64,000 nucleotides of DNA from Hoplostethus atlanticus. Its lineage: Eukaryota > Chordata > Actinopteri > Trachichthyiformes > Trachichthyidae. The DNA lies in assembly GCA_034670405.1 (NCBI GenBank), contig JAXDDX010000147.1:685001-749000 (forward strand), written 5' to 3'. The first letter of the stretch is position 1, and the number at the start of each line of letters is the position of its first letter. This document shows, piece after piece, positions 46,791 through 58,663 of the stretch. The translations under genes were made by a program, and so were the position numbers. The notes under the pieces are model-generated. The model was not told where the DNA came from. It saw only the letters and a list, made by a program, of their open reading frames with translations, and did no database searches.

Positions 46791-46818
<28 letters not shown>

Positions 46819-46922
46819 TTAGAACAGTGTGTGTCCTCAGTGAACTGTATCAGCCCTGCAGTAGGGTCCAGCTGCTTTCAGTCTCACTGAAGGAGGTTTT
46901 TGTACGACGCTTTCTCACTGTG

Positions 46923-47404
46923 TGAACAGATGCTGACTGTTGATATAGTGGAAACTCTGACAGTAGTAAACTCCTGTATCTTCAGACTGGACTCCACTGA
47001 TGGTCAGAGTGAAGTCAGTCCCTGATCCACTGCCTGTAAAACGACCTGGAATCCCAGACTGACGGGTTGTAGCATAATAAACCAGGAGTTTAGGAGCTTC
47101 TCCATCTCTCTGATGGTACCAGGCTAAGATGTGGGTGCTGCCCGATACATAAACCTTTGGACTGGTTTTACAGCTGATGGTGACCGAGCCTCGCACAGCA
47201 GAGCTCACTGCTCCAGGCTGAGTCACTGTGACCTGGCCTCTGGACTCTGAGGACACAGAGACAAAAACATAAACCGCCGTCATGGTTTTCTCCTGTTCAT
47301 TTCAGAGGGATGATGTTCATAGAGGAGAGGAGTTTGATTCTCTGGACTTTACCTGTGAAGCAGCAGCAGAGGACAGTCCAGATGAGGATGGAGATCAACG
47401 TCAT
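46923..47404 (-). CDS. Light chain V5 segment
   Basis: Leader 47404-47353, V exon 47246-46923. FR1 has SAVRGSV where the others have SAVGGSV. FR2 [17 protein letters not shown]2 YATTRQS, CDR3 [16 protein letters not shown]: heptamer 46922-46916, 12-base spacer with one change (TTTCT), nonamer 46903-46895. Octamer-like site 47522-47529. Intact; nearest J is J5. Confidence 0.92.
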
Positions 47405-47799
47405 GTTTTGATGAGGAGGATTTCTGTGGCTTCTGTTGTCATGAAGGACAGCTGTCAGTCATCCAGTGTTCAACTCTCAGGACTATAAACTCTCCCAGAG
47501 CACTGGAGCATGGTGCTGCTGATGCAAAGTGTCTCTATGGAAATGCACTGACTCCAACAGGGACTTGGATTACTCTCATGATGCTATTTCTAAATGGACC
47601 CATCAATTCACCATATACTCACTAATTCACTATATACGTTTGATGGAGTTTTGGCTTCATGTCTATGAATATGTGAATATTGGGATGAAGATTTGTTAGC
47701 AAATGTATTTTACTGTGACTCAGTAAACTGTATTGTCTTTAGTCCTTGTCTCAACTATGAGCTCTAGATTTAGAAGAGTCAGCTCAGTTAACCCAGTTT

Positions 47800-48110
47800 T
47801 TGCTATTTGCCTCTCTGATAAATGATTCTTCAGTTCTTTGTCTCCAAAATGTAGTTGTGGAGTGCCTCAACGTTTCATCCTGGGTCCTATTTTATGCTCT
47901 ATCTACATACTTCCAGTTAGTTATAAAGTTCTTTGCAATGCGGATGATACACAACTCTACTTGCCAGTATATCCTAATGATACCAGTTGACTTGATAGCA
48001 TTAATTATTGTCGAGAAGACATTACATCATAGGCTATTGATCTTTTCTTTTGTCCGTTTTAACTATTAAAGCATGTTGTACTTGTATAAGACAGGTGCTA
48101 TATAGATTAA
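47800..48110 (+). repeat. LINE reverse transcriptase remnant (copy of 37698)
   Basis: Keeps [15 protein letters not shown] and [14 protein letters not shown] in broken frames, followed by a LINE-type tail. It sits at the same place relative to V and J as the copy at 37698. Confidence 0.65.
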
Positions 48111-48701
48111 TTAATTGTTATTATTATTATTACGATTATCATATTTTTGTTGTATCCAGCAAGCTAATTTAGCAAAGCAACTGATCATGGGACTACTAGC
48201 CACTACTAACACTAGCGTCTACTAGCTACATTAGCTAGTGTGCTAGTCATATGTACTAACAACAAGACAGTGATGGTTATCGAGCTAACAATAAGGGGGG
48301 CATCACCTGAATACCTCTATATATCAAAATTGAGTTTAATTGTATTTTATATTGAAAACTTTGTCCTTTTTAATTTTTTAATACCTTAATTCATAATAAT
48401 AATTCATTTCTTTAATTGACTTTAGAAAGTTAAATTTGATTTGTAATGTTGAGATATATTTTTTAAACAATAGTTTTCTTTAACCAGTAAACTCTTTAAT
48501 CAAAGAGTCCATATGACCAATCAAATTATTATTATTATTATTAGTCCTTGGGCCAGACGAGAAAGCTTATTATTCCTAACTATTATTTTAACGTTGCATC
48601 TTGAGGGCTTGTAGTTTTAGTTTGCTGACAAAGTGAGAGAGTCGTGTCTCTCTAGACTGAAAGGTTTTTGTACGACGGCTCAATGAGTTTGTATCACTGT
48701 G

Positions 48702-48739
48702 GTGGACTTTTGGTGGAGGCACCAGACTGGATGTTGGAA
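48702..48739 (+). CDS. Light chain J5 segment with 23-RSS
   Basis: Codes (G)[12 protein letters not shown] plus one base. Nonamer 48663-48671, spacer 23, heptamer 48695-48701, donor GT at 48740. It matches J4 in position; a counterpart of J3 is absent from this unit. Confidence 0.92.
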
Positions 48740-49521
48740 GTAAGTTTCTCAAAAATAATAAATATCACATCATGTATTAATGCTTTTATTCCTATGTCAG
48801 AATGACAGTAGTAGATATAAATATATATTGTGTTGATTTCCATCACTTATAGTCTCTTTACTTTTTGTCTGTTTCTCCTCAACCATGGAGTCTAACATAC
48901 AGCTGCTTTACTTTTCGTTTATTTAAACATCCTAGACGTACTGTGAAAAGTCAACGGCTTCATTTGCAGAACATATTCAGGAAAACCTTTACTATATTGA
49001 AATCTATTCTTAAGATTGCATCTTGATTTTTGAGTTTTTACATTAAACGTTAAGTTTACAGGTGTTTTCAACACAGTCAATGTGTTAGTGTAGATTCATA
49101 CTTTGTGCATGAATGAAACTTTTGTCACATAACAGTTGAAAGAAATGCAATTTGATAATGTATTGGTCATTTATTTTATTGATGATTTTCCACTTGCTAG
49201 TTTTAATTAAAATCCACTTAGAGAAGATGATTTGGACGAGAAATTTAAACTGTAGCCAGTAAATCTGAGCTCCTTTTATTTCTGATGTAGTTTGATATAT
49301 TCCTGGTCATATGAGGACTCTTTCTGTGCTGATGTGCATGAGAGGCTTCTTCAAGGGAAGTGAAACAATGTGTGAGTGAGTGACTGGTGGAGCATAAAAA
49401 CCATCTGACAGAAACTCCTTAAAGGGGAAAATGGACTCTCACACAGTAAAGTAGTCCAACTGCTGCCGATTGATTGACAGCTGTGGCCGTCCTGTCCTCT
49501 AAGCTGATTGGTGTCTCCTAG

Positions 49522-49853
49522 GTGATGTCCCTCCCACCCTGACGGTGCTGCCCCCCTCCAGCGTGGAGCTGCAGCAGGGGAAGGCCACGCTCATGTGCCT
49601 GGCCAACAAGGGCTTCCCCTCAGACTGGAGGCTGGCCTGGAAGGTGGACGGCAGCAGCAGCAGCTTGGAGGAGAGCAGGAGCCCCGGGGTGCTGGAGAAG
49701 GACGGCCACTACAGCTGGAGCAGCACCCTGAGGCTCTCTGCAGACCAGTGGGGGAAGGTGGGCTCTGTGACCTGTGAGGCCACCCAGGGCTCCCAGCCTT
49801 CCCAGCCTCCACTCTCGGAGACACTGAGGAGAGACCAGTGTTCCCAGTCCTGA
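49522..49853 (+). CDS. Light chain constant exon C4
   Basis: Acceptor AG at 49520-49521, stop at 49851-49853. Standard form: [14 protein letters not shown].. to [19 protein letters not shown]. (TC)n at 49919-49956, then GTCAACAG; AATAAA at 50034-50039. The preceding intron (48740-49521) is about 200 bases shorter than that of C3 because of a deletion near 49058. Confidence 0.93.
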
Positions 49854-49918
49854 CCTGACTCACTGGGACTTCTACTGGTTTTACTCTGCTACTGCTCTCA
49901 GTCTACACTCAGCACTGT

Positions 49919-49958
<40 letters not shown>

Positions 49959-50476
49959 AACAGAATCATTCCATCTTTAAATAGTAATGTTTTCTTGCTG
50001 TCAGTGATGCTGATGTTCTCCATATGTTAAGACAATAAAGAGCTTTTCACCACATCACTTGTGTTTCCATGGATATTATTATAAAATACCAGATGTCTTC
50101 TGATGCTGTCTTCATGCTAACAGTGGTTCCTTTAAATCCAAGACTGAGCTCGTCTCAGGGTAAGGTGACTAGAGTTTTATAATTACTGCTGATGATTGGA
50201 GAGAGAAATGATGGATGATGTAATGCATGGTCACACATGTGGTAACTCTGAGTGCAACATGACAGTGACTCTGTTTACCAGTGGGATCCTAAAGCTAGGT
50301 AGGAGCTAGGTGTGGATGGAAGGATGAAAGGAAGCCACTTTAACATAACAAGCAACTCTGTAGTCCATGGTGTCCTTCACATCTGTCCTTTGTCCTGCTC
50401 TGTACTGATATAGCATGGGGATGGAGGACTACAGCTATAATGCTGTATTGACATGATGAGAAAATAAAGGCTTTCA

Positions 50477-50620
50477 TCAATAACAGATACACTGTTGGTG
50501 TTTTGTGCTTTCTAACAAACAAGTGTAGTCGGTAGCTTCTCTCATGTGTTGTTCAAAATGCTTGCTGGACTCTTCAGATGCTTCTTGATTCATCTTTCCT
50601 ACAATCTCTTTTAAGAGCCC
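50477..50620 (-). repeat. LINE fragment after C4, cut short
   Basis: Same LINE piece as at 40805, but it stops at CCCAAG (50615-50623), where it runs straight into the J6 recombination signal. Confidence 0.6.
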
Positions 50621-50659
50621 AAGTTTTGTACGACGGCTCAATGAGTTTGTATCACTGTG

Positions 50660-50697
50660 GTGGACTTTTGGTGGAGGCACCAGACTGGATGTTGGAA
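50660..50697 (+). CDS. Light chain J6 segment with damaged RSS nonamer
   Basis: Codes (G)[12 protein letters not shown] plus one base; donor GT at 50698. Heptamer CACTGTG (50653-50659) and the 23-base spacer are intact. The nonamer position (50621-50629) reads AAGTTTTGT instead of GGTTTTTGT, because the deletion that removed the V segment ended inside it. Recombination from this J is probably weak. Confidence 0.88.
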
Positions 50698-51689
50698 GTA
50701 AGTTTCTTCAAAAATAATAAATATCACATCATGTATTAATGCTTTTATTCCTGTGTCTGAATGTCAGTAGTAGATATAAATATATATTGTGTTGATTTCC
50801 ATCACTTATAGTCTCTTTTCTTTTTGTCTGTTTCTCCTCAACCATGGAGTCTAACTTACAGCTGCTTTACTTTACGTTTCTTTACACATCCTAGACGTAC
50901 TGTGAAGAGTCAACGGCTTCATTTGCAGAAAAGATTCAGGAAAACTTTATTATATTGAAATCTATTGTTAAGATTGCATCTTGATTTTTTAGTTTTTAAA
51001 TTAAACGTTAAGGTAACACTAACACTAAGAGAGTGTGGAAATTGACTCATGGTTTCGCCAAATCTCTGGTTCTTTTAATTCAAATATATTTTAAATTCTG
51101 TTTAAATAGTTGTGGTAGTTTACAGTTTCTATTTTATATGTAATATTTGTTTTAATTAACACCATTTAAGGTAGTCTTTTATGGTTTCTACTGTCATTGA
51201 GAAGTCGATCTCACTGTTGATTTTTACAGCTGTTTTCAACACAGTCAATGTGTTAGTGTAGATTTATAGTTTGTGCATGAATGAAACTTTTGTCACATAA
51301 CAGCTGAAAGAAATGCAGTTTGATAATGTATTGGTCATTTATTTTATTGATGATTTTCCTCTTGCTAGTTTTAATTAAAATCCAGATAGAGAAGATGATT
51401 TGGACGAGAAATTTAAACTGTAGCCAGTAAATCTGAGCTCCTTTTATTTCCGATGTAGTTTGATATATTCCTGGTCATATGAGGACTCTTTCTGTGCTGA
51501 TGTGCATGAGAGGCTTCTTCAAGGGAAGTGAAACAATGTGTGAGCGAGTGACTGGTGGAGCATAAAAACCATCTGACAGAAACTCCTTAAAGGGGAAAAT
51601 GGACTCTCACACAGTAAAGGAGTCCAACTGCTGCTGATTGATTGACAGCTGTGGCCGTCCTGTCCTCTAAGCTGATTGGTGTCTCCTAG
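50698..51689 (+). other. J6-C5 intron
   Basis: No coding sequence; nearly the same as 38819-39811. Confidence 0.6.
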
Positions 51690-52021
51690 GTGATGTCCCT
51701 CCCACCCTGACGGTGCTGCCCCCCTCCAGCGTGGAGCTGCAGCAGGGGAAGGCCACGCTCATGTGCCTGGCCAACAAGGGCTTCCCCTCAGACTGGAGGC
51801 TGGCCTGGAAGGTGGACGGCAGCAGCAGCAGCTTGGAGGAGAGCAGGAGCCCCGGGGTGCTGGAGAAGGACGGCCACTACAGCTGGAGCAGCACCCTGAG
51901 GCTCTCTGCAGACCAGTGGGGGAAGGTGGGCTCTGTGACCTGTGAGGCCACCCAGGGCTCCCAGCCTTCCCAGTGTCCACTCTCGGAGACACTGAGGAGA
52001 GACCAGTGTTCCCAGTCCTGA
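51690..52021 (+). CDS. Light chain constant exon C5
   Basis: Acceptor AG at 51688-51689, stop at 52019-52021. Full-length C1-set domain. It has SQCPL near the C-terminus, as in C1 and in no other copy, so C1 and C5 share a recent ancestor or a conversion event. AATAAA at 52196-52201. Its own V is missing; it can be used only if a V from another unit joins J6 or if J5 transcripts splice to it. Confidence 0.93.
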
Positions 52022-52088
52022 CCTGACTCACTGGGACTTCTACTGGTTTTACTCTGCTACTGCTCTCAGTCTGCACTCAGCACTGTAG

Positions 52089-52120
<32 letters not shown>

Positions 52121-52667
52121 AGCAGAATCATTCCATCTTTTAATAGTAATGTTTTCTTGCTGTCAGTGATGCTGATGTTCTCCATATGTTAAGACAATAA
52201 AGAGCTTTTCACCACATCACTTGTGTTTCCATGGATATTATTATAAAATACCAGATGTCTTCTGATGCTGTCTTCATGCTAACAGTGGTTCCTTTAAATC
52301 CAAGACTGAGCTCGTCTCAGGGTAAGGTGACTAGAGTTTTATAATTACTGCTGATGATTGGAGAGAGAAATGATGGATGATGTAATGCATGGTCACACAT
52401 GTGGTAACTCTGAGTGCAACATGACAGTGACTCTGTTTACCAGTGGGATCCTAAAGCTAGGTAGGAGCTAGGTGTGGATGGAAGGATGAAAGGAAGCCAC
52501 TTTAACATAACAAGCAACTCTGTGGTCCATGGTGTCCTTCACATCTGTCCTTTGTCCTGCTCTGTACTGATATTATAGCATGGGGATGGAGGACTACAGC
52601 TATAATGCTGTATTGACATGATCAGAAAATAAAGGCTTTCAACAATAACAGATAAACTGTTGGTGTT

Positions 52668-52939
52668 TTGTGCTTCCTAACAAACAAATGTAGTCGGTAT
52701 CTTCTCTCTCGTGTTGTTCAAAATGCTTGCTGGACTCTTCAGACGCTTCTTGATTCATCTTTCCTACAATCTCTTTTAAGAGCCCAAGTTTTATCATTAA
52801 GAGCTCTTGGTTTTGACCTCTTATATCTCAGGGGAGCAACAGAGTCAAGTATGGTCAAACATGTATGGTTGAATTGAATGATTAGATCCTCAGTGACATT
52901 CTGGGGAGCTATGGAAGTAAAATCACTGGTCGTTGTCAT
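52668..52939 (-). repeat. LINE fragment, minus-strand copy after C5
   Basis: Copy of the piece at 40805, intact over the same 60 or so codons. Confidence 0.6.
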
Positions 52940-53221
52940 GAAGGCCTCAGAAAATACTGAGAATGTGTTTGGCTCTGATTTGGACTAAAGTGTTGACTCA
53001 CTGTAACACACTGATCCTGTTTGAAACTCAATTTCAACAATATAATAACTAAAAGGTACACTTCATTGAATTGAATCCAATATTTTCATGATCAAAATGT
53101 TATTATTGTATCTTATTATGAACTATTAACACCTTTAATGTTTTAGTTTCCCTGCAGCTGTTGAGTCAGATCAGTTCCTCTTCAACTGAGGGAGGTTTTT
53201 GTACGACGCTTTTTCACTGTG

Positions 53222-53694
53222 TGAACAGATACTGACTATTGATATCGTGCCGACTCTGACAGTAGTAAACTCCTGTATCTTCAGACTGGACTCCACTGAT
53301 GGTCAGAGTGAAGTCAGTCCCTGATCCACTGCCTGTAAAACGACCTGGAATCCCAGACTGACGGGTTGAAGTGTAATAAACCAGGAGTTTAGGAGCTTCT
53401 CCATCTCTCTGATGGTACCAGGCTAAGTAATTGTTGTTATAAACGCTCTGACTGGTTTTACAGCTGATGGTGACCGAGCCTCCCACAGCAGAGCTCACTG
53501 CTCCAGGCTGAGTCACTGTGACCTGGCCTCTGGACTCTGAGGATACAGAGACAAAAACATAAACCACCGTCATGGTTTTGTCCTGTTCATTTCAGAGGGA
53601 CGATGTTCATAGAGGAGAGGAGTTTGATTCTCTGGACTTTACCTGTGAAGCAGCAGCAGAGGACAGTCCAGATGAGGATGGAGATCAACGTCAT
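53222..53694 (-). CDS. Light chain V6 segment (short CDR1)
   Basis: Leader 53694-53643, V exon 53536-53222 (315 bases, three codons fewer than V1). The difference is in CDR1: SQSVYNNNY instead of [12 protein letters not shown], which looks like a mammalian kappa CDR1. FR2 [17 protein letters not shown]2 YTSTRQS, CDR3 [16 protein letters not shown]: heptamer 53221-53215, nonamer 53202-53194. Octamer-like site 53812-53819. No J-C lies between it and V7. Confidence 0.92.
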
Positions 53695-54291
53695 GTTTTG
53701 ATGAGGAGGATTTCTGTGGCTTCTGTTGTCATGAAGGACAGCTGTCAGTCATCCAGTGTTCAACTCTCAGGACTATAAACTCTCCCAGAGCACTGGAGCA
53801 TGATGCTGCTGATGCAAAGTGTCTCTATGGAAATGCTCTGACTCCAACAGGGACTCGGATTACTCTCATGATGCTATTTCTAAATGGACCCATCAATTTA
53901 CTATAATAGCGCTAAAGACAAGACAGTAACGTTTTTACATTTTTTTTCGATTGCTTTGACTCAATTTGCACAACAGATTTTCAATGTGCAAAACACAGAA
54001 TGCTATACTGCTCATTTTGGGTTCAAAATCGAATATAGCATGCAAAATATAAATACCGGTGTCAAATGAGAGAACATTATATGCAAAAGTTTATCATAGC
54101 ACCAGAACGTTGGAAATGTTCATCGTTGAAGTCAAATTTTTGGTGCATTTTCAAATACAATGGCCATTATCAAATAATGCGGTCAAACACTAAATAATTG
54201 TCATCAAAAAAGACTATGCAAGGGTCATTTCCTCATAACTACTTCAAATGAAGTACAACAAGCATCCCCTGTGATCCCCTGTGATAGATTG

Positions 54292-54327
<36 letters not shown>

Positions 54328-54400
54328 CTTGTGTTTTTATGGCAAACAAACAAAATATTAGATTACAGTAGATTACTGTATATGAAAGAAATCATACAGT

Positions 54401-55352
54401 CATAGGCGTCATTTACACTGGGGACGCTGGGGACATGTCCCCACCACTTTTTGAAATGGCCGATTTTGTCCCCATCACTTTTTAAAAGCATAATTTGTTA
54501 ACAATGTTCTGAACAAATAGGTTGCACCAAGAAATGTTAACAAACGGAGTAGAGATTGACTCGTGAACTCTTGTGAACTCTGTTTCTCTAACGTTGTTAA
54601 CGTTATTCCTTCAGTTATTTCTATTTTGTCATTGTGGCAACTTGCCACCGTACCGGGGTTCGTGACAGAGACATACACGGGAGGAGAATTAACACGGCCG
54701 TTTTATTCTTTATTCACAATAATAAACCCGGCCCGGCGTTGACGACAGTGAAGAGCGCCGTCCTCCTCGGCGCGCGCACCTCCTCCCTCCCGTCAGGTCA
54801 GCCGCGGAGCACCAAGGCTGCCCCAGTCTGCCAGGCTTCCAGGGGCATCCCGCCCCAACCCCGACTGGTCAGCCCTTGCAGGCTGCTCCCGACTGCAACC
54901 TCCGGAGCTCGGCCGGTCGCCGCCGGCTTTGGACGCACGCTCTCCCACTCCGTCTCCTGCCGAACTCCACTCGCTCTGCCAGCCTCTCACACTGGCGCGC
55001 TCTCACACAGTCCCACATCCACACACAGGTTAAAAAGGGCCCGGCTGCAATCAGGCTTAATTAGCCGCAGCCTGGTCCCAAGCTAAGCCTCACCCCACCC
55101 TCCTCCCATCTGCCACAGTCGTATTTTAGGATATTGTTATCGCTCGGCTGACTGACATGCACTGGTGCTTTCTACAGTAGATATTGTGATAATGTGATAT
55201 TGGCACTGTTGGATTGACATGGTGCTGCAGCTGTGGAGGTGATGCATATGGATGCATATGGATGTTACTTGTGCGGTCGCCGTTCTTTGATGTATTTTCG
55301 TATTGTCGACTCTCATGTCCCCACCACTTTTCAACACAAAGTGACGCCCTTG
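54401..55352. mobile_element. hAT-type DNA transposon with nested solo LTR
   Basis: Flanked by an exact 8-base duplication, CATACAGT (54393-54400 and 55353-55360). The ends are short inverted repeats, CATAGGCGTCA and CAAGGGCGTCA; both ends also carry a GTCCCCACCACTTTT block. The empty site is seen at 28237-28244. The 8-base duplication and the CA..GGCGTC ends fit the hAT superfamily. No transposase frame remains. Confidence 0.85.
54633..55117. mobile_element. Solo LTR nested in the hAT element
   Basis: Starts TGTGGCAACTTGCCAC and ends CTGCCACA, with 5-base flanks GTCAT and GTCGT (one mismatch), as expected for an LTR. It is GC-rich and contains AATAAACCCGGCCC. It is clearly related to 62229-62851. 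No internal retroelement sequence is next to it, so it is a solo LTR. Confidence 0.7.
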
Positions 55353-56908
55353 CATACAGTAATGCAGTAAACTCAACTGAATTTTACAGTAAAAACAAAA
55401 ACAACAGTAAAAGCAAAAACAACAGTAAAAGCAAAAATTACATTAACAAAAAACAAAACAAATGCATTTCAGTGCTTACAGGTTTTCTCAATTGTTTACA
55501 CACAAAAACTGCAACTATGCACACAATGGTGAAAACCTGAAGCTAATGCATCAACAATAAAGACGTTCTCGCCAAACGCTAAGCACAATTCCTTTGTTTT
55601 CACTCAAATAGCAATTCTAAATCCCATTTTTGCACTACTCTATACACAAATCCTATCATTTAGCACAATTTTCATACTCCAATCCTTTTTGTTCACATGG
55701 AAAACACTGGCCTACAAAATACCACACCCTTATTACAAATTGGTCTAACTCATCCACACCTGCTCAAACTCAATTGGCTAAACTTTTCAATTATCTGTCA
55801 CAGCATAAAAGAGGCATCAGGTGACTTCTTCTGTGTCTGAAACAATGGAAGCGCAACTATCAGAGAGAGGGAGAGCAAGGAGGAGGAGGAAGGCTGCGAG
55901 CCAATATTTCTAATGAAATCCGCAAATCTTTGGTTCACCATGTACTCATTCATGGCCTAACAATGACCGAAGCTTTTTTTGTTTTTGCTTGGCCAGGGAG
56001 AACATCGCAGTCGATGTAGATGAGGTCCTCTGGCCTGATCAGACTGGTTTACATGTAGATCTGTTCACCACATGTTATATTTTTATTTTTTGTGGGCCTA
56101 CGAAAAACTATTTTTTTTGCTGTCAGTTCAGTCAGCTGAACATTTTACTCTATTACAGTAACAAAAAAATATTTGCTTTGTTATCTTTTTGTATTTGTAT
56201 ATCCCCAGAGAGACAGTCTAGACATTTTCTTACTGTAGTGTTTCTCATTTTACTTATCAGTGCAGTTACTGTGAGTTTTGCCAAAATGGGTAACGTGTGT
56301 ATTCTCTGAACTCAATGTCGCAGTATCAACTATGAGTTTACAGTATGACTCTGGGAAGCTGGGTGGTGAGTTTAGCCCAATTGGAGCTCATTGGATAGAC
56401 AAAGGTGCATTGTATCCTATGCTGATACAATGATTGTGTCAATGCAATATTTATGATATATTCACAGTATTGTTTTACAATATGGCAACAGTCTTTATAC
56501 TGTATGTTCCATAACATTGCAATTAAAATTGTCCCTATTTTGCGACAAAAAATCCCCTAAACTTTAAAAAAGGAAACAATTTCTACACAATTATACATTT
56601 GAATATGAAACATGGCCTCATGAAGCCAAAACATATAGAAACAGTATTTTGATGGTAGTGTTTTCAATTTATCACACCAGTGTTTAATTGATGCTCTGTA
56701 AGAGATATTCATGACAGCTGTATGTCTTGTTTTGGTGGAAAGAATCAGTTTTGAGAAGGGAGAACATGGTTTTGAGTGCTGTGTTTCATTTTGCAAGAGA
56801 TTTGTGGAGTTTTGACAAAGTGGTTAACTCTTTTCAGTTTTGTGTTTAGAGTTTTGAGAAATTGAGCCACAGTTTCTGGAAATGTGTTTAAACGTTTCGG
56901 AAAAACTG

Positions 56909-57255
56909 TAATATCATGATCAGTGATAACGTTTCTGACATAGGGAGCGATATGGGTACATCACTATATGCTGACGATGGTGCTATTTAGAAAAGGGGGC
57001 AAAATGTTGGATATGTAGTTAACAGTAACCAAAAAGCCATTGTGAAGGTTGAAACATGGCCCTATGACTGGGGTTGTCACTGTCACTGTCCAAATCATAC
57101 AACAAGTTCTTCTCCAGGAATACATTTAAACATCTCATGGCTCATATAAAACACACTGAGGCCAAATGTGAGAAAGTTCTACATCCAATGAGGTCTGTAT
57201 GTGGATATGACTGGGGTGACGAAAAACTGTCTTTACCAGACATTCATAGAGCTCT
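56909..57255 (+). repeat. Spacer with LINE remnant beside V7
   Basis: Parallels 46447-46780: YADDGAI at about 56967-56990 and HTEAKCEKVLHPMRSVCGYD at about 57150-57215. A (GT)n tract follows at 57255-57280. Confidence 0.6.
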
Positions 57256-57380
57256 GTGTGTGTGTGTGTGTGTGTGTGTGAACAGTGTGTATCCTCAGTG
57301 AACTGTATCAGCCCTGCAGTAGGTTCCAGCTGCTTTCAGTCTCACTGAGGGAGGTTTTTGTACGACGCTTTTTCACTGTG

Positions 57381-57862
57381 TGAACAGATGCTGACTGTTG
57401 ATATAGTGGTAACTCTGACAGTAGTAAACTCCTGCATCTTCAGACAGGACTCCACTGATGGTCAGAGTGAAGTCAGTCCCTGATCCACTGCCTGTAAAAC
57501 GACCTGGAATCCCAGACTGACGAGTTGAAGTGGAATGAATCAGGAGTTTAGGAGCTTCTCCAGGTTTCTGAAGGTACCAGGCTAAGTAGTGGGTGCTGCC
57601 TGATACATAAACCTTCGGACTGGTTTTACAGCTGATGGTGACCGAGCCTCCCACAGCAGAGCTCACTGCTCCAGGCTGAGTCACTGTGACCTGGCCTCTG
57701 GACTCTGAGGATACAGAGACAAAAACATAAACCACCGTCATGGTTTTCTCCTGTTCATTTCAGAGGGACGATGTTCATAGAGGAGAGGAGTTTGATTCTC
57801 TGGACTTTACCTGTGAAGCAGCAGCAGAGGACCGTCCAGATGAGGATGGAGATCAACGTCAT
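57381..57862 (-). CDS. Light chain V7 segment
   Basis: Leader 57862-57811, V exon 57704-57381. FR2 [17 protein letters not shown]2 STSTRQS, FR3 [13 protein letters not shown] (L and A where the others have Q and T), CDR3 [16 protein letters not shown]: heptamer 57380-57374, nonamer 57361-57353. Octamer-like site 57980-57987. Intact, but its neighbour C6 is truncated. Confidence 0.92.
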
Positions 57863-58401
57863 GTTTTGATGAGGAGGATTTCTGTGGCTTCTGTTGTCAT
57901 GAAGGACAGCTGTCAGTCATCCAGTGTTCAACTCTCAGGACTATAAACTCTCCCAGAGCACTGGAGCATGGTGCTGCTGATGCAAAGTGTCTCTATGGAA
58001 ATGCTCTGACTCCAACAGGGACTTGGATTACTCTCATGATGCTATTTCTAAATGGACCCATCAATTCACCATATACTCTAGATTATCAATCTATCTAAGG
58101 TACGTTTGATGGAGGTTTGCCTTCATGTCTATCAACAAGTTTTCTTCCAGAATTTCTTCTGTCAGGTTTTATGATAGAAATCAGCATCACTGGCAGACAA
58201 ATTCAACAATATACGAACCAAAAGTGATGAATGTTGGACATTTGTGGTCCAGGTTGATAGTTTAGCTAGTTAGTATATCAGCTAGCTAGTTGTTGCCAAC
58301 TGACTGGTTTTGGTGAGTTTGTTGTTTCCACAGTGAGAGAGTCGTGTCTCTCTAGACTGAGAGGTTTTTGTACGAAGGCTCAATGAGTTTGTATCACTGT
58401 G

Positions 58402-58439
58402 GTGGACTTTTGGTGGAGGCACCAGACTGGATTTGGGAA
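58402..58439 (+). CDS. Light chain J7 segment with 23-RSS
   Basis: Codes (G)[12 protein letters not shown] plus one base; donor GT at 58440. Nonamer 58363-58371, spacer 23 (begins ACGAAGG), heptamer 58395-58401. The J itself looks usable. Confidence 0.9.
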
Positions 58440-58663
58440 GTAAGTTCACCTATCTCATGTTTTTAATAATCCATTTCTTTAATTGACTTTAGAAAGTTGA
58501 ATTTGATTTGTAATGTTGAGATATATTTTTTAAACAATAGTTTTCTTTCACCAGTAAAAACGGACTTTACTTTAATCAATGGAGTCCATATGACCAATCA
58601 AATTATTATTATTATTAGTCCTTGGGCCAGAGGAGAAAGCTTATTATTCCTAACTATTATTAG

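Larger units (their letters stand above)
53938..56908. mobile_element. Second block of TA-target DNA transposon derivatives
   Basis: Begins like the block at 27827, after TA at 53936-53937, and ends GGAAAAACTG at 56908 before TA. From about 55380 to 56540 it follows the left arm at 28270-29460, including the transposase pieces (55847 and 55989 onwards). It lacks most of the inverted right arm. It is interrupted by the hAT element at 54401-55352. A (TA)n tract lies at about 54296-54327. Confidence 0.65.
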
